Below are positions 1 through 12,597 of a DNA stretch of 64,000 nucleotides, one piece after another. This DNA is from Atriophallophorus winterbourni (Eukaryota; Platyhelminthes; Trematoda; Plagiorchiida; Microphallidae): assembly GCA_013407085.1 (NCBI GenBank), contig JACCGJ010019687.1, positions 62,001 to 126,000 on the forward strand, read 5' to 3'. The position numbers and the translations under genes are program-made. The notes under the pieces are model-generated. The model had not been told where the DNA came from. It was given only the letters and a program-made list of their open reading frames with translations, and did not search any database. Every line of letters begins with the position of its first letter. The first letter of the stretch is position 1.

Positions 1-24
1 AGGTGTAATGCTTAAAGTCGGCTC

Positions 25-115
25 GTTTGTCCTCAGGAATTGAACCAGTAACGTAATCGACGTCTGGCAAACAGCCAGAAACCGGTAGTGGTGTGTAAGG
101 GATGGGGATGTGAGC
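25..115 (+). repeat. degenerate hammerhead-like repeat, second subfamily
   Basis: Contains a hairpin CTGGC-AAACA-GCCAG followed directly by AAACCGGTAGTGG, the same order as stem II, the GAAA box and stem III of the hammerhead repeats elsewhere in the window. The upstream CTGATGA box is not recognisable and the cleavage triplet reads GTA. A weakly similar stretch lies near 53140-53215 (shared GGTGTGTAAG and a GGGGATG..GAGCACC block). This looks like an inactive relative; the assignment is tentative. Confidence 0.35.
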
Positions 116-2998
116 ACCGCAATAAATTGGTCTTTTATATGCGCTTCGAGCGCTTGGCCAGGAATCACTTTATGATTCAGCATTTGAACATCGTGGTTCT
201 TTGTAAGAACCCTGTATAATAATAGTTTTAATTCACAACTCCACGAGAAGGGTTGAAATATGGGGCAGCTAGCCCTCAGTATGCGATAGGAAACAGAAGT
301 TCACAACCAATCGATTCAACTATAGTAGAACGAAAATAGTGCGCGCGAAAATTGCATATTAATCAAAAGTAATAGACGACATAAACAAAGTACGAAATTA
401 ATTATACAAATTCTACAGTACCCTATTCGTCTGATCAGGAAATGAATGAAAAGCGTGAAAGAACGAAACATCGAACAGCAACACTACGAAAAACAGAAAT
501 ATAAAATACTCTTCTGTTGGTTTTTGTATACCAAATATAGCAAAGAACTCAATCATAATACTGATTGAAATCAATTGAATAGTGATACTTTGCTCATTTG
601 ATTTAAATTTGAACATATTTAAAAAAATCAAATCACAAATCTTACCTTGTTTAATCGGAAATTTTTTTACTGACAAATTTACTAAAATAGCGATCCCATT
701 AACTTTCTGCTAAATGCGACTAGCCAAAGCAATTGTTACCAGCATGAAAAATTTTGGTTTTCCCCATACCCCGAGCTGTAAATGTCACTCTCCCTACGAC
801 GTCTTTCCATGTAAAAGTTGTAACCAGAATCACTTGTAAAACAATGGACAACCGAGACGCGATAACATATCATTTCGACGCTTTAGATAATGGATTTTTC
901 ACCGAAAACGTAACAAGGTTGGAATGTTAGTCATGATTAATGAACCTTCGTTGCTATTGGTTAGGAGTAGCCATCAACCTTCTTCAGCGCTGTGAATGAT
1001 AAATTAAAACAACAAATTCCAGATTTTCTTCAGCTTGTTCGAAAATACCTCTAACGATGCAAGATTTATGGCATAATAACAGATGCGTACAAAAATGTAA
1101 CAAATCATAGTTTTGAATTGGGATGCAGGCAGATCGAGAATGGTTTAAAAACAATTACACGCGAGCAGTTACCGAAAAAATTTTTATTTCGGCAAACTGT
1201 TCTCCAAAAGGGTGTGTAAATTGCAATGAGTATGCGGCTTAGCACTGAACATGTTGGAATACATTTTTACGCTACAGAAATGATTTTAACATTTGCAAGA
1301 AGATCGGTTCAACCTGTGATGGCCCAAGTTGTGATAGTAGAGAGATCCAGCGAAGACCCACGATCTAAGTTCCGATTACGGTTAAGTCAGGCGTGTGGTA
1401 GTCGGTGATCAATTATATGACACATTTAATATAAGTAGTTAAATGTAGAATGAAGGGCACTAGTGGTATGCTATTTCTTCTTCCAAACACCACATGACTG
1501 ATACTGCCAAATTATCCAAGCGTAAAAACATTACGAAAGCAGCAACAGTGAAGCGAACATAGCCAGTGCTCGTTTGTATCCGCTTTCCAAGGCTAAACGA
1601 TCTTATATACTTCCAAATTTTACGTTAGAACTGGTACATATGGGAAAGAATCGTCGTGAAACTTTATTGAAACGAAATCGAGTAACAACGACGCACCGTT
1701 CAATTTCACAGTAAGCAAATGAAATATTTGACTAAATTGGACTGTCATGTGTGTAATGTGCCATGTGAAGGGAAACCAGACATGCTTATCACTTTAAAAA
1801 TTATAATGCAATGGTTCGGTGAAACGTTTCGAAAAATATTTCAGCCCGAGAGAGCCACCCAGCAAATACATGGATATGCCAATTATACTATCGCTACATG
1901 GTGTATTGCTGTCGCTGTTGACCATATTAAACTGCAAGAATGATCGAAATTCAGTTTGTATATTCTACAATCATATTTGAAAACACTTCAAATAGCCCAT
2001 AATCTAACAAGCGCCATATATATGCAAAGTACGTGTAAAAAATTAGGGAAGATTTGAACATAAGGTGGCACCGCTGTATTGCCGTGGTTAACATGTTCTT
2101 CTTCCGAGAACTGTGTGGATTGATCTCCGGAAGTTGCGTAATTGGTAAAATTTGCTCGAATCCCCTTAATACCAGTGTGTCAACGAAGCATCAAAGATAG
2201 TCGCAAAATTAACTACGACAGCCTTGCACCCCATCGAGTTGGAGATATCAACCCGGACCTGTGGATATCAGCGTTTTGATAAGGAAGAAGCAATGACATT
2301 CATTTTGTTCACATTATTTATACATATTTTCATTGGTTCGTTCGGCTAACTTGTGGTTCGTTTCAGTCAGTGAAATGTTGTCGTTTTTATTTTTATATAA
2401 CAGCGACTTGATAAGTTGAGCTCAGACGAGATTTGATTATCCGCCAAGAATTTCTCACTTTAGCCGGTGTTTACCATCGGGATTTTCACGCAACAACGCA
2501 TTTCGACACCAATTGATGTGATTTTTTGCTCAGATAACAAGCGGAATAATCCGCTCTTTCGAAGGGGTGAGCAAAACGCTTCGCTCGAACTGAGACGAAT
2601 AATTAGATTTTCTAGTTCAAAGCAATCAGGGGTTATATCGCGTCAAGTGCACTCGGAACAATCTCCGTCGTATAACCATCTGCAAATTTTGGAAATCTAA
2701 TTTATCGTGTGCACTATCCACAGTCCAACATATTGTTTGAGTTTGACGGACAGTGGAGGCCATTGAGATTTAGTAGCAATGCGATATTCCGAAATTGAGA
2801 TTGAATATTTTTGCGCGTAAAACCTTTCAAAAAGAATGATACATTAGATGGTATTTTGTTGCTTCCTTTCTGGAATCGGATGAAGCTTGTGTGGGTCGGT
2901 CATCCAAAGGCTGATTGGGCCCATCTTATTTTATGGTGGCTGTAAACTATAATAAAGTTTTACATACTAGTGTGCACAACAAAATTCTAATTGTTGGT

Positions 2999-3062
2999 TA
3001 TATATATATATTATATATATATATTATATATTATATTTATAATTATAATTATATATAATTAA
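2999..3062. repeat. AT-rich low-complexity run
   Basis: About 60 bases made almost only of A and T, with repeated TATATAT blocks. Simple sequence, no function inferred. Confidence 0.9.
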
Positions 3063-3623
3063 GTAATTAAAACCGACAAATTAATGACTTTACACATTTT
3101 AATCACCGGATTTACGAACCGAACTCATATCATCTTGTAAATTTCATGGACACTGAAAAGCCTTTTCAATAGCATGAACCGGCAAAAAACCGAAAACTTC
3201 TGATACACCAAAGTGTGCCTAATTATTTTGGCCATACAAATGTAAGTCTCATGTATGGACACACCTTTCTGGACTTTACACAAGTCACAATTAGAGGAAT
3301 GTTTTGTAAGAATGAAAGAGGGGCGCTTGATTTCTCTATACCTTAAAATGCTTAACCTGGATTGAATACTGTAGGTACGATCATTGAGAACTTGTGGGTA
3401 AATTTGAAGAGCAGGACTTTGCAGAAGATTTTGCTTATCTATCGGTGGAATGATCGAGCTCTCAAAACTTACCGTTCACATACACAAGAAGAGGCAAGGA
3501 AATAACAGATTTCAGGGCAGCTGGAAATTGATCCGTTTATAGCATCACGCAGGTGACAGTAAGAGAAATCAAGTCAAATTGAACTCCAAAAGGCAGATGG
3601 AATTAGGTACTTTAGCCGTCAAG

Positions 3624-3705
3624 CTGACAGTATCTTCGCCCACGTGCTGTCTCTGACTGTGCGGCACTTTGCCTGGATCAGGCGTGTGCTCTCATACCAT
3701 ACTTT
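3624..3705 (+). repeat. unnamed interspersed repeat R2, partial copy
   Basis: Shares the block with GCCCACGTGC, CTCTGACTGTGCGGCACTTT and GCCTGGATCAGGC with copies at 23860-24062 and 24889-24975 on this strand and at 36040-36252 and 55290-55512 on the other strand. Only the 3' half of the repeat is visible here. Confidence 0.75.
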
Positions 3706-5079
3706 AGCCGTCAGTGCCACCGAAATTAAATGGCTGACCGATTCAGATGATAAATAATTCATCCTTTGAGAAAGCACAGTGCTTGGGTAAAATTTGCAAG
3801 CCAGAAAATCGGAAACTATAGACTATAGTTAATTTTTCGATAGCTTGACCCAGCCAGTGCTCATGCGTTTCGTGGAAAGATGGAGGTGAACAATAGGATG
3901 TTCTAACGACTTAAGTCATTTTCAACTAGCAGTCTGAGAAGTCTGTTGGATATCCACTGCCAGTAGAACGATCTGGAACAAAAACTTTCAGCGCCGCTGC
4001 TGTCGAGGGTTCATTAATATTCAATTCGCGCATCAGTTTTTGCATTTGATTAGCCATAACCCAAGGAAAAGGCATAAAAGCCTCAGCAGCAGAAAGCTTC
4101 AGCCGGACTTGTGAAAAAGCCAACAGATGTAAGAAAATCGAGAGGAACTTTTGGAAAAATACATGAAAGTGAACGCTCCGTGCAGACCGATTTTATTATG
4201 CAAAATATGATCATTTCGATCCATCTATCTGTGATACAAGCTACATAAAATCATTTGTTCCATTTTCATTTATAACGTAACTGCTTGAGGTCTTAAACCT
4301 TATACTTCTATTAACCTAATTTCATGAATTCTCGGTTAGCAGCGATGATTCTGATAAGCGTGCAAGGCACAGGCCATAAACAAAGCTCGTCACGTGTGAC
4401 AATGTTTCTAATAAAATCTTAATAGAACGCGTGAACAAGACATCTGTTCCCCAGATTTCATTAACTTTTAACAAAACGACAAATATCATCAAACAGTCAC
4501 TATCCGAGCAGTTAACGCGCACTCTCACACACACAATCATACGCACACAGTCAGTTTTGTGTTTGCATGCAATTCCAGGGAGAACAAGAGAATTTCTCTA
4601 AAAGTTCTTTCTTACTGCATTAGGTTTGTGAATTCTCACGTCTTACAGCTGTGTGAGGAAATTATTTTCTCACCCTTGTATTGGCAGCGTGGTTATGCAT
4701 GATGCGAGGCTCGAAAGTGAACGAAATTTCCCTTTGTAGACAGAGACGCTCGTTTCCGTGTGTGAAAAATGTGCATCGGGAACAAATCTGGTCTGCAACA
4801 TAAAAACGAGAACGCGTAATCTAGGGCTGAAATATACCACATTGATATGTGAAATAATTTGCGTAAACAAAATTAAAATGGCAGCGAAGACCGGACGCTT
4901 AAGAGAAACAATGAATAAAACCAAGTTTGGCTTTGTAAGGACATTGTATAAAAGTGTACAGAGCGAAACGTGTGACAAAGGGTGAGATGGTAGTCACTTA
5001 TGCATGACCAGTGTTGTGATGTTTCATTAAATGGGTGTATCAATGAAACATTGAGAAATGAAAAAAATAATTAGTAGAA

Positions 5080-5190
5080 AAATCTCATTTGCGTGCATTT
5101 CCATCACGCACACACCCCACGACCAGTTTCGTGCTGTTTGCACCTATCAGGTAGGGACAGTAGTACCAGGATACGCATGCGCTTCATAGA
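5080..5190 (-). repeat. hammerhead repeat, mutated copy
   Basis: The ribozyme sense is the - strand. The motif lies at 5115-5156 and keeps stem I and the GAAA box with GTC, but the core box reads CTGATAG instead of CTGATGA and stem III reads ACTGGT. It is probably catalytically dead. Flanking repeat sequence (GCATGCGCTTCA) is present on the 5' side in ribozyme sense. Confidence 0.75.
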
Positions 5191-5464
5191 ACAATAATTC
5201 GACAGCAAATAGTTGTGTGTTTACCAGCACTGATGTTCGGTACTTCGTTAATCCTGTCAAAGAGCTAAGAACTGAAAATCTTTCCTAATGGGTTCTAACC
5301 GTTCAAACAGACAAAATAATGTTCCGTTTAGATGAGTTCTTATGTGAGATTGGATTTGGAGGGTCCTCTTCAACTTGAAGACTATTTTCTCAGAGAGCGA
5401 CAAACTCACTTTGAGAGCGAGGAAGACATAATTTGTAACCGTATATAGAGAGCAATTCATCGTT

Positions 5465-6645
5465 AGCCAATTCAATTCAATTCAATTTTAATAGTCTAAA
5501 AAGCATATAGCTTGACAAAAACCACAGAATAATATGGGAATTACGAATAACATGGGTAGAAAAACGGGATATGTTTGCTTACTGAGCAGTTCAGGAATCA
5601 AGTAAAAATCCATTGTGCAGAAACTGTTTTCAAAGTTCAAAGCTTTTATGGGGTAAAATATATAGGTTCAAAGTTTGGATTGGTCAACATGAAATTGTCC
5701 AAATTCGATTTGAATATATCCAAGTTGGGTGAATGTGCAACATTACAAGGTAGGTAGTTCCAGGTAAAGCATACACGTACAGAATAAAAGTACCTTCGAC
5801 AGTTTAGTCTCGAGTCGGGAATATGTACTGTATAGTCGTGACTCCGGCTGGTTCTGGGTGGTAGTCGCGTGAATAGTTGATTTAGGGGATGGTTGGGGGT
5901 ATGCAGTATATTGAACATAAGTATCAAATCACCTCTAGACGGCGGTAGCGAAAGTCGAATAGATTGAGACTTGCAATACGATCTTCGTATTGTTTGTGCT
6001 TCAAACCGCGTACGAGCTTGGTGGTCCGATGATATATTCTCTGCAAGAGGCTGATGTCCTTCTGTAGCCAGGGTGACCAAGCCTGAACCGCATACTCCAT
6101 GGTTGGCCTCAAGTACGTATTAATTATTCGATGAACGGTTTGCTTAGTGAAACTCCCGAACACGCGTTTTAGCAGTAGCAGTACTCGTGACGTCTTTTCA
6201 TAGACAGCTGTGACGTTATGTGACGGTTTCAATGTGCTGCTCACCCACACACCCAAGTCCTTCTCCTTGTCAGTGCTTTCAAGAATATGGGAACCAAGGG
6301 TGTAGAGTACTCGAAATGTCTTCCAACAGTCAATACCTTGCATTTTCTGACATTGAAAGGTAGTTCATTTCTAACTGACCAGTTTTGTAAGGCATCGAGG
6401 TCCAGCTGAAGCTCTCTGCAATCCTCAGTTGTACGTACTTGTGTCCACAGCTTGATGTCATCCGCAAATAACAAGATTTTGCAGCGAACAAGTTTAGGTA
6501 AGTCGTTGACATACATCAGGAAAAGAAGTGGTCCAAGCACTGATCCCTGCAGCACCCCACTCGTTGCTGCAATAGGTCGTGACAAAGCACCATCAACCCT
6601 TACTCGAATGACACGGTCGCGGAGATAATCCTCAAACCAGATTCA
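5465..6645 (-). mobile_element. CR1-like LINE element A, 3' part of reverse transcriptase to 3' end
   Basis: On the - strand the frames together give the back half of a non-LTR reverse transcriptase. They run from SGVLQGSVLGPLLFL through the catalytic FADDIKLW box, the NVRKCKVL and EKDLGVWVS blocks and LRPTMEYAVQAWSPWLQKD to the C-terminal LNCRRYFYSVRVCFTWN block. At least three frames are needed (about 6585-6241, 6343-5924 and 6080-5646), so it is frameshifted and not functional. The 3' end in element sense is an AATTG-type short tandem tail at about 5465-5490. At 6641-6650 it is broken by the 3' tail of element B, and its upstream part resumes at 8397-8579. The family assignment as CR1-like rests on the RT motifs and tail. 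Confidence 0.85.
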
Positions 6646-8396
6646 AATTCAAATTCAAAGATTTATGGTTAAAAAAGTTAATACTTTACAACACCACAGC
6701 ATTACGGTATGAATAAAAACAGGAAAAATACAATAGTATAAATCAATAGAGAATATCAAATGTAAGGCTCACGAACGTTATTCTTTTGCACATGTAAGTC
6801 CAATTTCACTTTAAACGCCGCCAGTCAAGGAGAGTCCACCACATGTTGGGGTAGGGAATTCCAAAGAAATATAGCACGTATGGCGAAAAAATGGCGCCGA
6901 CAATCAATTCGGGAACTTGGGACGTAAAAGGATAAGGTAAGTGCGCGTGTCACTTTCCCATCACACACATCGAGCAAGTGTTTTAGTGGATGTCCTTCGG
7001 TAGACACAATTCTATATGTCAGAATAATATCGCGTCGTATCCTCCTTTGGGTAAAGTCGCATAGACCCAGACGTCGCAATCTTTCAGTGTACGGAACATT
7101 GCGAAGACCCATCACTAACTTTGTTGCTCTATGATAGATATATCGAAGAGAGCAATATCCTTTATCAGCCAAGGAGCCCAGACCTCTACCGCATACTCCA
7201 TCGTAGGGCGAAGATAGACATTCATTATCTTTGGTAACGTTACGAGAGAGAATCTTCCAAATATTCTTCGAAAGATACATAACAATCTGTTTGCCCGTCG
7301 ATATATGTTCTGACAGTGCGCTGTGCTCTTCAGGTTCCCGCTAATCCACACTCCAAGATCTTTTTCTAACGAGCTCCATGCTTGGTTTTCAGATCCCAGT
7401 CGACATGTCCAAGGAACATTCTTGCCAAGATGGAGCCTCTTACATTTCTGTATATTGAATGACATGTCCTTCATGGCCGCCCAATTCGACACGCTGTCCA
7501 AATCCGTTTGCAGTTTCTCACAATCCCCTGCAGAACTTATTGGCGTCCAAATTTTCATATCATCCGCGAACAGGACCATTTTGGACGATATGAGGGGGGT
7601 AAATCATTTATGTACACCAGAAAGAGGAGCGGGCATAGCACAGACCCTTGTGGGACTCCACTGGTGGTTTTGAACGTTTGGGATAGCGCTCCGGTAACTT
7701 TAACTCGGGCGTCGCGATCTGACAGATAGTCGCACAACCATGAGAGGAGTGGATCACATATTCCTAAACGCATCAGTTTTTGAAGAAGCAAATGATGATT
7801 GACTGTCAAAAGCTTTCGAAATGTCTAGGTAACAGACGTAGATGCAAGAACTTTTATCCATCTCCTTTGTCCAGTCGTCTAACGTGAGGAGAAGATTTGT
7901 GAGACAAGATCGGTGTGATCGAAATCCATGCTGCGCTGGCGAAAACAAATTATGCGATTCGAAGTGTGCAACTATTCTTTCCGAGATTATACGTTCCATG
8001 AGCTTAGCAATAACAGGTAAAAGTGTGACGGGACGATAATTTGCAGCGTCAGATCGGCAACCGCCTTTGAAGATAGGTGTTATCACGCCGGACTTCCAAT
8101 CTTTCGGTACAACTCCCTTAAGCAACGAATAGTTAAACAGCCTGGAGAGCGGTTCACAAAGCTGACGGTGACTGAACCTGAGCACATCCGGTGTGATGCC
8201 ATCCGATCCTGGGGATTTTCTTACCTTTAGTTTGAGCAAATGACTTGCAACAATCATTGGATTTATCGAAATATCGCACAACGTTACGATTCCTGTTTCA
8301 ATTAAATACTCAGAACGTTCCACTAAAACCTTTGGTACGAACACATTAGAGTAGTAAATTGCCAGAGCATTTGCGGTTTCCAACGCTGTTTCAGGC
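6641..8396 (-). mobile_element. CR1-like LINE element B, nested inside element A
   Basis: The - strand holds an almost continuous reverse transcriptase in three or four frames: 8383-7754 (LKVRKSPGSDGITPDVLRF, NYRPVTLLPVIAKLMERII, QHGFRSHRSCLTNLLLTLD, CYLDISKAFD), then 7809-7555 (SGVPQGSVLCPLLFL), 7579-7115 (LFADDMKIW catalytic box, EKDLGVWISGNLKS, YLRPTMEYAVEVWAPW) and 7280-6825 (YHRATKLVMGLRN, IDCRRHFFAIRAIFLWNSL). It is 5'-truncated just before the RT and has no endonuclease part. The 3' tail in element sense is two to three units of TTTGAA at 6641-6660. Frameshifts near 7790, 7570 and 7130 make it inactive. Confidence 0.88.
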
Positions 8397-8620
8397 TAGT
8401 AATGAACCCTTGATTCCACATAGCTCCATCTTTTGTAGTAACAGACTGTGGTTGACACGATCGAATGCTTTTGACATATCAAGATAACAAGCGTGTACTG
8501 TGAGACCTTTGTCTACAGCTTGTGTCCAGTCATCGAGGGCGAGCAGAAGGTTTGAAATGCAGTCAAGTATTACGTTCATGCAATTTTTGAGTGTGCGAAA
8601 TAAGCGTTAATTTATATGTT
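8397..8620 (-). mobile_element. CR1-like LINE element A, upstream RT fragment
   Basis: The - strand frame at 8579-8391 reads ISNLLLALDDWTQ, HACYLDMSKAFD and HSLLLQKMELCGIKGSLL. It stops at the border with element B. The next residues expected in this family (WFEDYLRDR) are found on the far side of element B at about 6640, so this is the same element A split by the insertion. The 5' side fades near 8600, so element A is 5'-truncated in the RT. Confidence 0.82.
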
Positions 8621-9424
8621 GTATCAGCTGCACAAATAGAAAGCATATAGTATGACTATTTCGTAGCAGGCTGCGTAGATATTCACTTTTGTTTCAAATT
8701 TCAGCTTTCGGTCAATTCGGACACCGAGGATCGGGCGAGTTCATTTTTCATATCCTCAATCCCCTTATTAATCCCGATGAGTATTCGTGATCGTTCCCAA
8801 TGCATACACTGAAAGTGGTGAAACACTGTGCAGATTGAAGCTAAACAAATTCAAGATGGGACATGATTCAGGCATTTGAAATCAATTTTTAATCAGACCA
8901 ATTTCGTTACAATCAACTTTTATTCGTAGCTGTTCCTGAGACGACATTGATAATTTACAGCCTGTATATGGTTCGAACCGGAATTACACTTTTATTCAGC
9001 ACCTGGATGGTAAGAGTCGTTGTAAGAAACCCTCATAACAAGAACCTAAAGTTTAACTCGGTTTATCAACAACGCTTGTTCCGAAAACATGCATAGGCAA
9101 TGAATTAAGAATATTCCCATTCACTTACGTTTCATATATTATATCAGTATTTGCATAATTCTCCGTCACACAAACATCACAACCGGTTTCATGCTGTTAG
9201 CTCTTATCAGTTAGGGACACTGCAATCAGAACCGCCTTCCTCGATGCATTAGAGAAATGATAGACGAAGATTAAAATTGGAAGCCACTGTTGGAAAAAGC
9301 TGGAGCAATCATCCTTTACAATCATAATAACACCGTTGCTGTGAACCAGGAATATATGAAAGGCTGGCACTCATGAGTAGTCGTAAACATAAAGAACGAA
9401 CGCTCACACAACATGCTAAAATGT
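8621..9424. other. non-coding stretch
   Basis: No gene seen. It holds one mutated hammerhead repeat at 9160-9255. Confidence 0.6.
9160..9255 (-). repeat. hammerhead repeat, mutated copy
   Basis: Ribozyme sense is the - strand. GAAA and the ACCGGT palindrome are intact, but the core box reads CTGATAA and the cleavage triplet reads GTT. Stem II pairing is poor. Probably inactive. Confidence 0.7.
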
Positions 9425-9812
9425 ACAGTTTCAATCGGTTAAACACAGCCGAGATACCCCAAACCATCCCTTACAGGATTTATTCACGCGATGAGATACG
9501 AGAAATTACCGGACCCATGAATAAGTGCAGGTGGTACCCCATTCCCGCCTGAACTGTAGAATGTATTTTTATTCTGTCCGTGCCTGTCTTACTTGGAACA
9601 GTTTACCTTCTACCGTTGCTCACTCCATGAGCTTGCATGACTTTAAAACGAAATTAGACGAATTATTATTGAATTATTCACTTCCCAAACACTTATATAC
9701 TGCTTAATCTAATTCCTTGTCTTGTTTATACACTTAAATTTCAATTTTTACTAACTTATGATTGTTGTTAAGCTTGTTGCTTTTTAGACCAGTAAAACCT
9801 TGAATTACCTTG
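9425..9812 (+). mobile_element. CR1-like LINE element C, 3' terminal fragment
   Basis: The + strand frame at 9525-9707 reads SRLNCRMYFYSVRACLTWN followed by LPSTVAHS, the same C-terminal block as element A. It is followed by a short 3' UTR and a tail with CCTTGAATTACCTTGAA at about 9796-9812. Only the last part of the element is present. It abuts element D, which is on the opposite strand. Confidence 0.8.
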
Positions 9813-10810
9813 AACACTCTAGAGTAAAATTGAGCGAGTTCGTTAGCGGCTTCGAGAGCAGTGGATGTAGTTCCAGTCGTAGTAAATAATGCGGAAACGC
9901 CTGGCTTTACCCTGGCCTTTCTGTTCACGATCTGGAAGAGGAGCTTCGGGTTTTGTTCTATTTTATCCATCAGATTGATTTGATAATCTTCTTTGTCCTC
10001 CTGGACAAGTTTAGCAACGTTGTTTCTCAACAAACGGTAAGATTCCCAGGATTCAGTTGTTGCCTGCAGTATGTGGCTTTTCCACGCCCAGTTTCTAACC
10101 TTTATCCATTTCGACTCCAGATCACGAATTTGCATTCCTTTTTCAGTTTTTTGAAACATTTATAGTGGAGTTCTATTTTTGGTCGATTTTCTAAAGTATG
10201 AATAACCAGCATGTTTGGACATCAGTGTTAATCGGTGTCCAGTCGGTGACTTCTTGAAGTGCCGTTGGTAATGCAACCGTATCGATTTTTCTTATCAATT
10301 TCTGAGCATCACTAGCTCTTTTCACTTCAGATATATAGTCGAAAACAATGACTACATGATCACTCTTTCCAAACGGTGCTTCATAGCGGGTATCCTCGTT
10401 GACATTTTTCTCGCTCGTTAGAACAAAATCGAGTATGGACTGTGTTTGTGCCTCTGAACCGAGTGCTGCTTGATATGTGGTTAAATAAAGGAATTTCGTT
10501 GAACATTTCGTAAAATAGACGATCAAGAGAATTCACTGGTGGAATCTCGCTTTTTAGTAAGTTCGGGAGATTAAAGTCACCCATGATCAGGACATTGTTT
10601 TGATATCTGGAAACAATCATCTGAGTTTTCTCAAGTAACCTAGCGTTGTATGCTTCGTCTGCTGATGGTGGTCGGTAAATCACACCAATAAAATTTTTTT
10701 CACCTGTTGCTAATTCAAGTGAATACCACAGCATTTCTTCCAGTATCAAATCGTTGTCTGTGATTTCTATGAACGTGAGGCGTTGATCATAGTAAATAGC
10801 AACATCCATA
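9806..10810 (-). mobile_element. CR1-like LINE element D, endonuclease and pre-RT fragment
   Basis: The - strand reads an AP-endonuclease-like domain: FIGVIYRPPSADE, then VLIMGDFNLPNL (the conserved GDFN motif), then LDFVLTSE and GKSDHVVIVFDY (the SDH motif with the catalytic histidine). A pre-RT segment follows, with YRLLRNNVAKLVQ, NPKLLFQIVNRK and ANELAQFYSRVF. One frame break lies near 10390-10450. The fragment starts inside the endonuclease domain at 10809 and stops at the element C tail, so no RT is present. It is not functional. Confidence 0.82.
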
Positions 10811-12597
10811 TCTAATCATTAAACATGACATGCATGTGTACGATCCTAATTTAGTTTTGAGCAGATTTTATTTTAATTTTTCGCAGGGTCAATATATGCT
10901 TAGTCACAACGACACTATCTTCAATTAGTAAATCAGCGAATGCCCTAAAGATATGAATAAAAGTTGCTCTACCTAGAACAAGGTAGCAATTGCTAGAATA
11001 GTGACAATATACAGCAATACAGTAAAATACTAATTTCTATCCACCAAAAATTAGCATCTGCGAACTGTAAAACAAACTGAAATGATAATTTTTATGTATA
11101 ACGTCTTAAAACACACCCAATTTTCTAAGCATTAATAAGGTTAGGGTGAACATTTTATGCAGAAATACATATTATGGTTTATGTTGTAACGGGATCAGTT
11201 AATTAAAGGATTTGAATGTAAAACTTCCAGAAAATATTTCACAGGGAATCGGCTTGAACAGATAGCAAATTGCAGGACCGCAAACCTGTTATGTTCACTG
11301 ATCGCACTCACTTTTGTGATTCCCAGAATGACGGACAGCATTGTTTAATTACGAATTGCTGCTGAAACTTATGGCATTTCAGGGACGCTTTTGTCCTTGA
11401 AATTTTTTTCCACGTAGATGCAAAAGTACGGCCTGCTAATTCTTATTACCTCTTCATGCAAGCTTAATCCTATAACTACAACAAATGCCAAGCAGTGTCG
11501 ACATTCTGTCTCGATAAATTCATTGATACACGTCAAACTAGTATGCATACAGTGTAGCAGTAAGAATTAGGAGTTTTACTAACGTAAATTTGCAGGTTTT
11601 GTGATTTAAACCCAGTCTATCATGATTTATAAACTGCGCTGACTTGGCAGGAAATTAAATCTATTTTCAGCTGGTTACTTATACGCATACTTCCATTGAG
11701 TGACTTACCGAAGAAATCATGCATTGAGCTCGCTATCTAAGTTGACCCGGAAGAAACCTGCAGATATCTGCTTCGCCAGTAGTAAACCCAATGCCAGAAC
11801 TCTACACAACAACACCAATATACTTTTCAATCGATAGTTCGATAAATTTGTTATTACTCAGCCAAACTTAGTGACTATATAGGGCTACATTTGATAAAGT
11901 TTTAGATTCAATCAAATTTTGCCTATATTCGTTATCTAGCGTTTTTATTCTGCGGGCGGATAACCTATCTTAAGCACAGCAGCGTAGGTTGTTAAAATTG
12001 CGATAGTCTTGAAGCATCATTCACACATTTTTACTTTTCCGCTGTCAGGAAAATGCTTATATGATACATCGGGATTCCAAATACTGACCAGATGATGAAA
12101 AAGGTTTTGTAAAGACTAGGCCTTAAGCCTAATTATGATTTTATGGTTAATAATTGGTACTAACATGTTAGCCATGGAATGCACACGTTACAATTGTTTT
12201 CGGTATTCGTTAGACAAATTCGGGCGAAGTAAGACTTTTTAAGTTGAGATTTCAGACAGGCTATATGGAATAAAAGCAGTAGCAAGTTTACACTTTTACA
12301 TCGATGTGAAATATCCGGGAATTCAGTATCACTTCTATTGTGCTTTGGCTATTTTCGTCCCTGTGCTTAGTGTCGGCGCATAACATCTCGCCACCACAAC
12401 CATAGTTCGAGTTTTAGTTCATCGGCTAACACAGAGTAAATTAGACAGCTACCGCCTCGCCGAAAAAATAATTTTGACACGGAAAATTTTAACAGAAATG
12501 TCGACTGAACAGTTTCAAACTCCTTCTGGTTACAATTTTGCAGAATACGTAACAGAGTCACCACCTTCATTCGGCAGGACAAACAACAGTACCAACG
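10811..12597. other. non-coding stretch, nothing recognised
   Basis: AT-rich sequence with no supported gene or repeat that I could identify. Confidence 0.55.

Larger units (their letters stand above)
1..5460. other. non-coding stretch with scattered repeats
   Basis: No coding region is supported here. Open frames are short, lie on both strands and match nothing I recognise. The stretch holds a degenerate hammerhead-like repeat near its start, an AT-rich low-complexity run around 2999-3062, a copy of an unnamed repeat at 3624-3705 and a mutated hammerhead repeat at 5080-5190. Confidence 0.6.

Noticed and set aside
4670..4985. Overlapping open frames of about 100 and 75 codons on opposite strands
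   Set aside because: Neither resembles a known protein, and overlapping opposite frames of this size arise by chance in this sequence.
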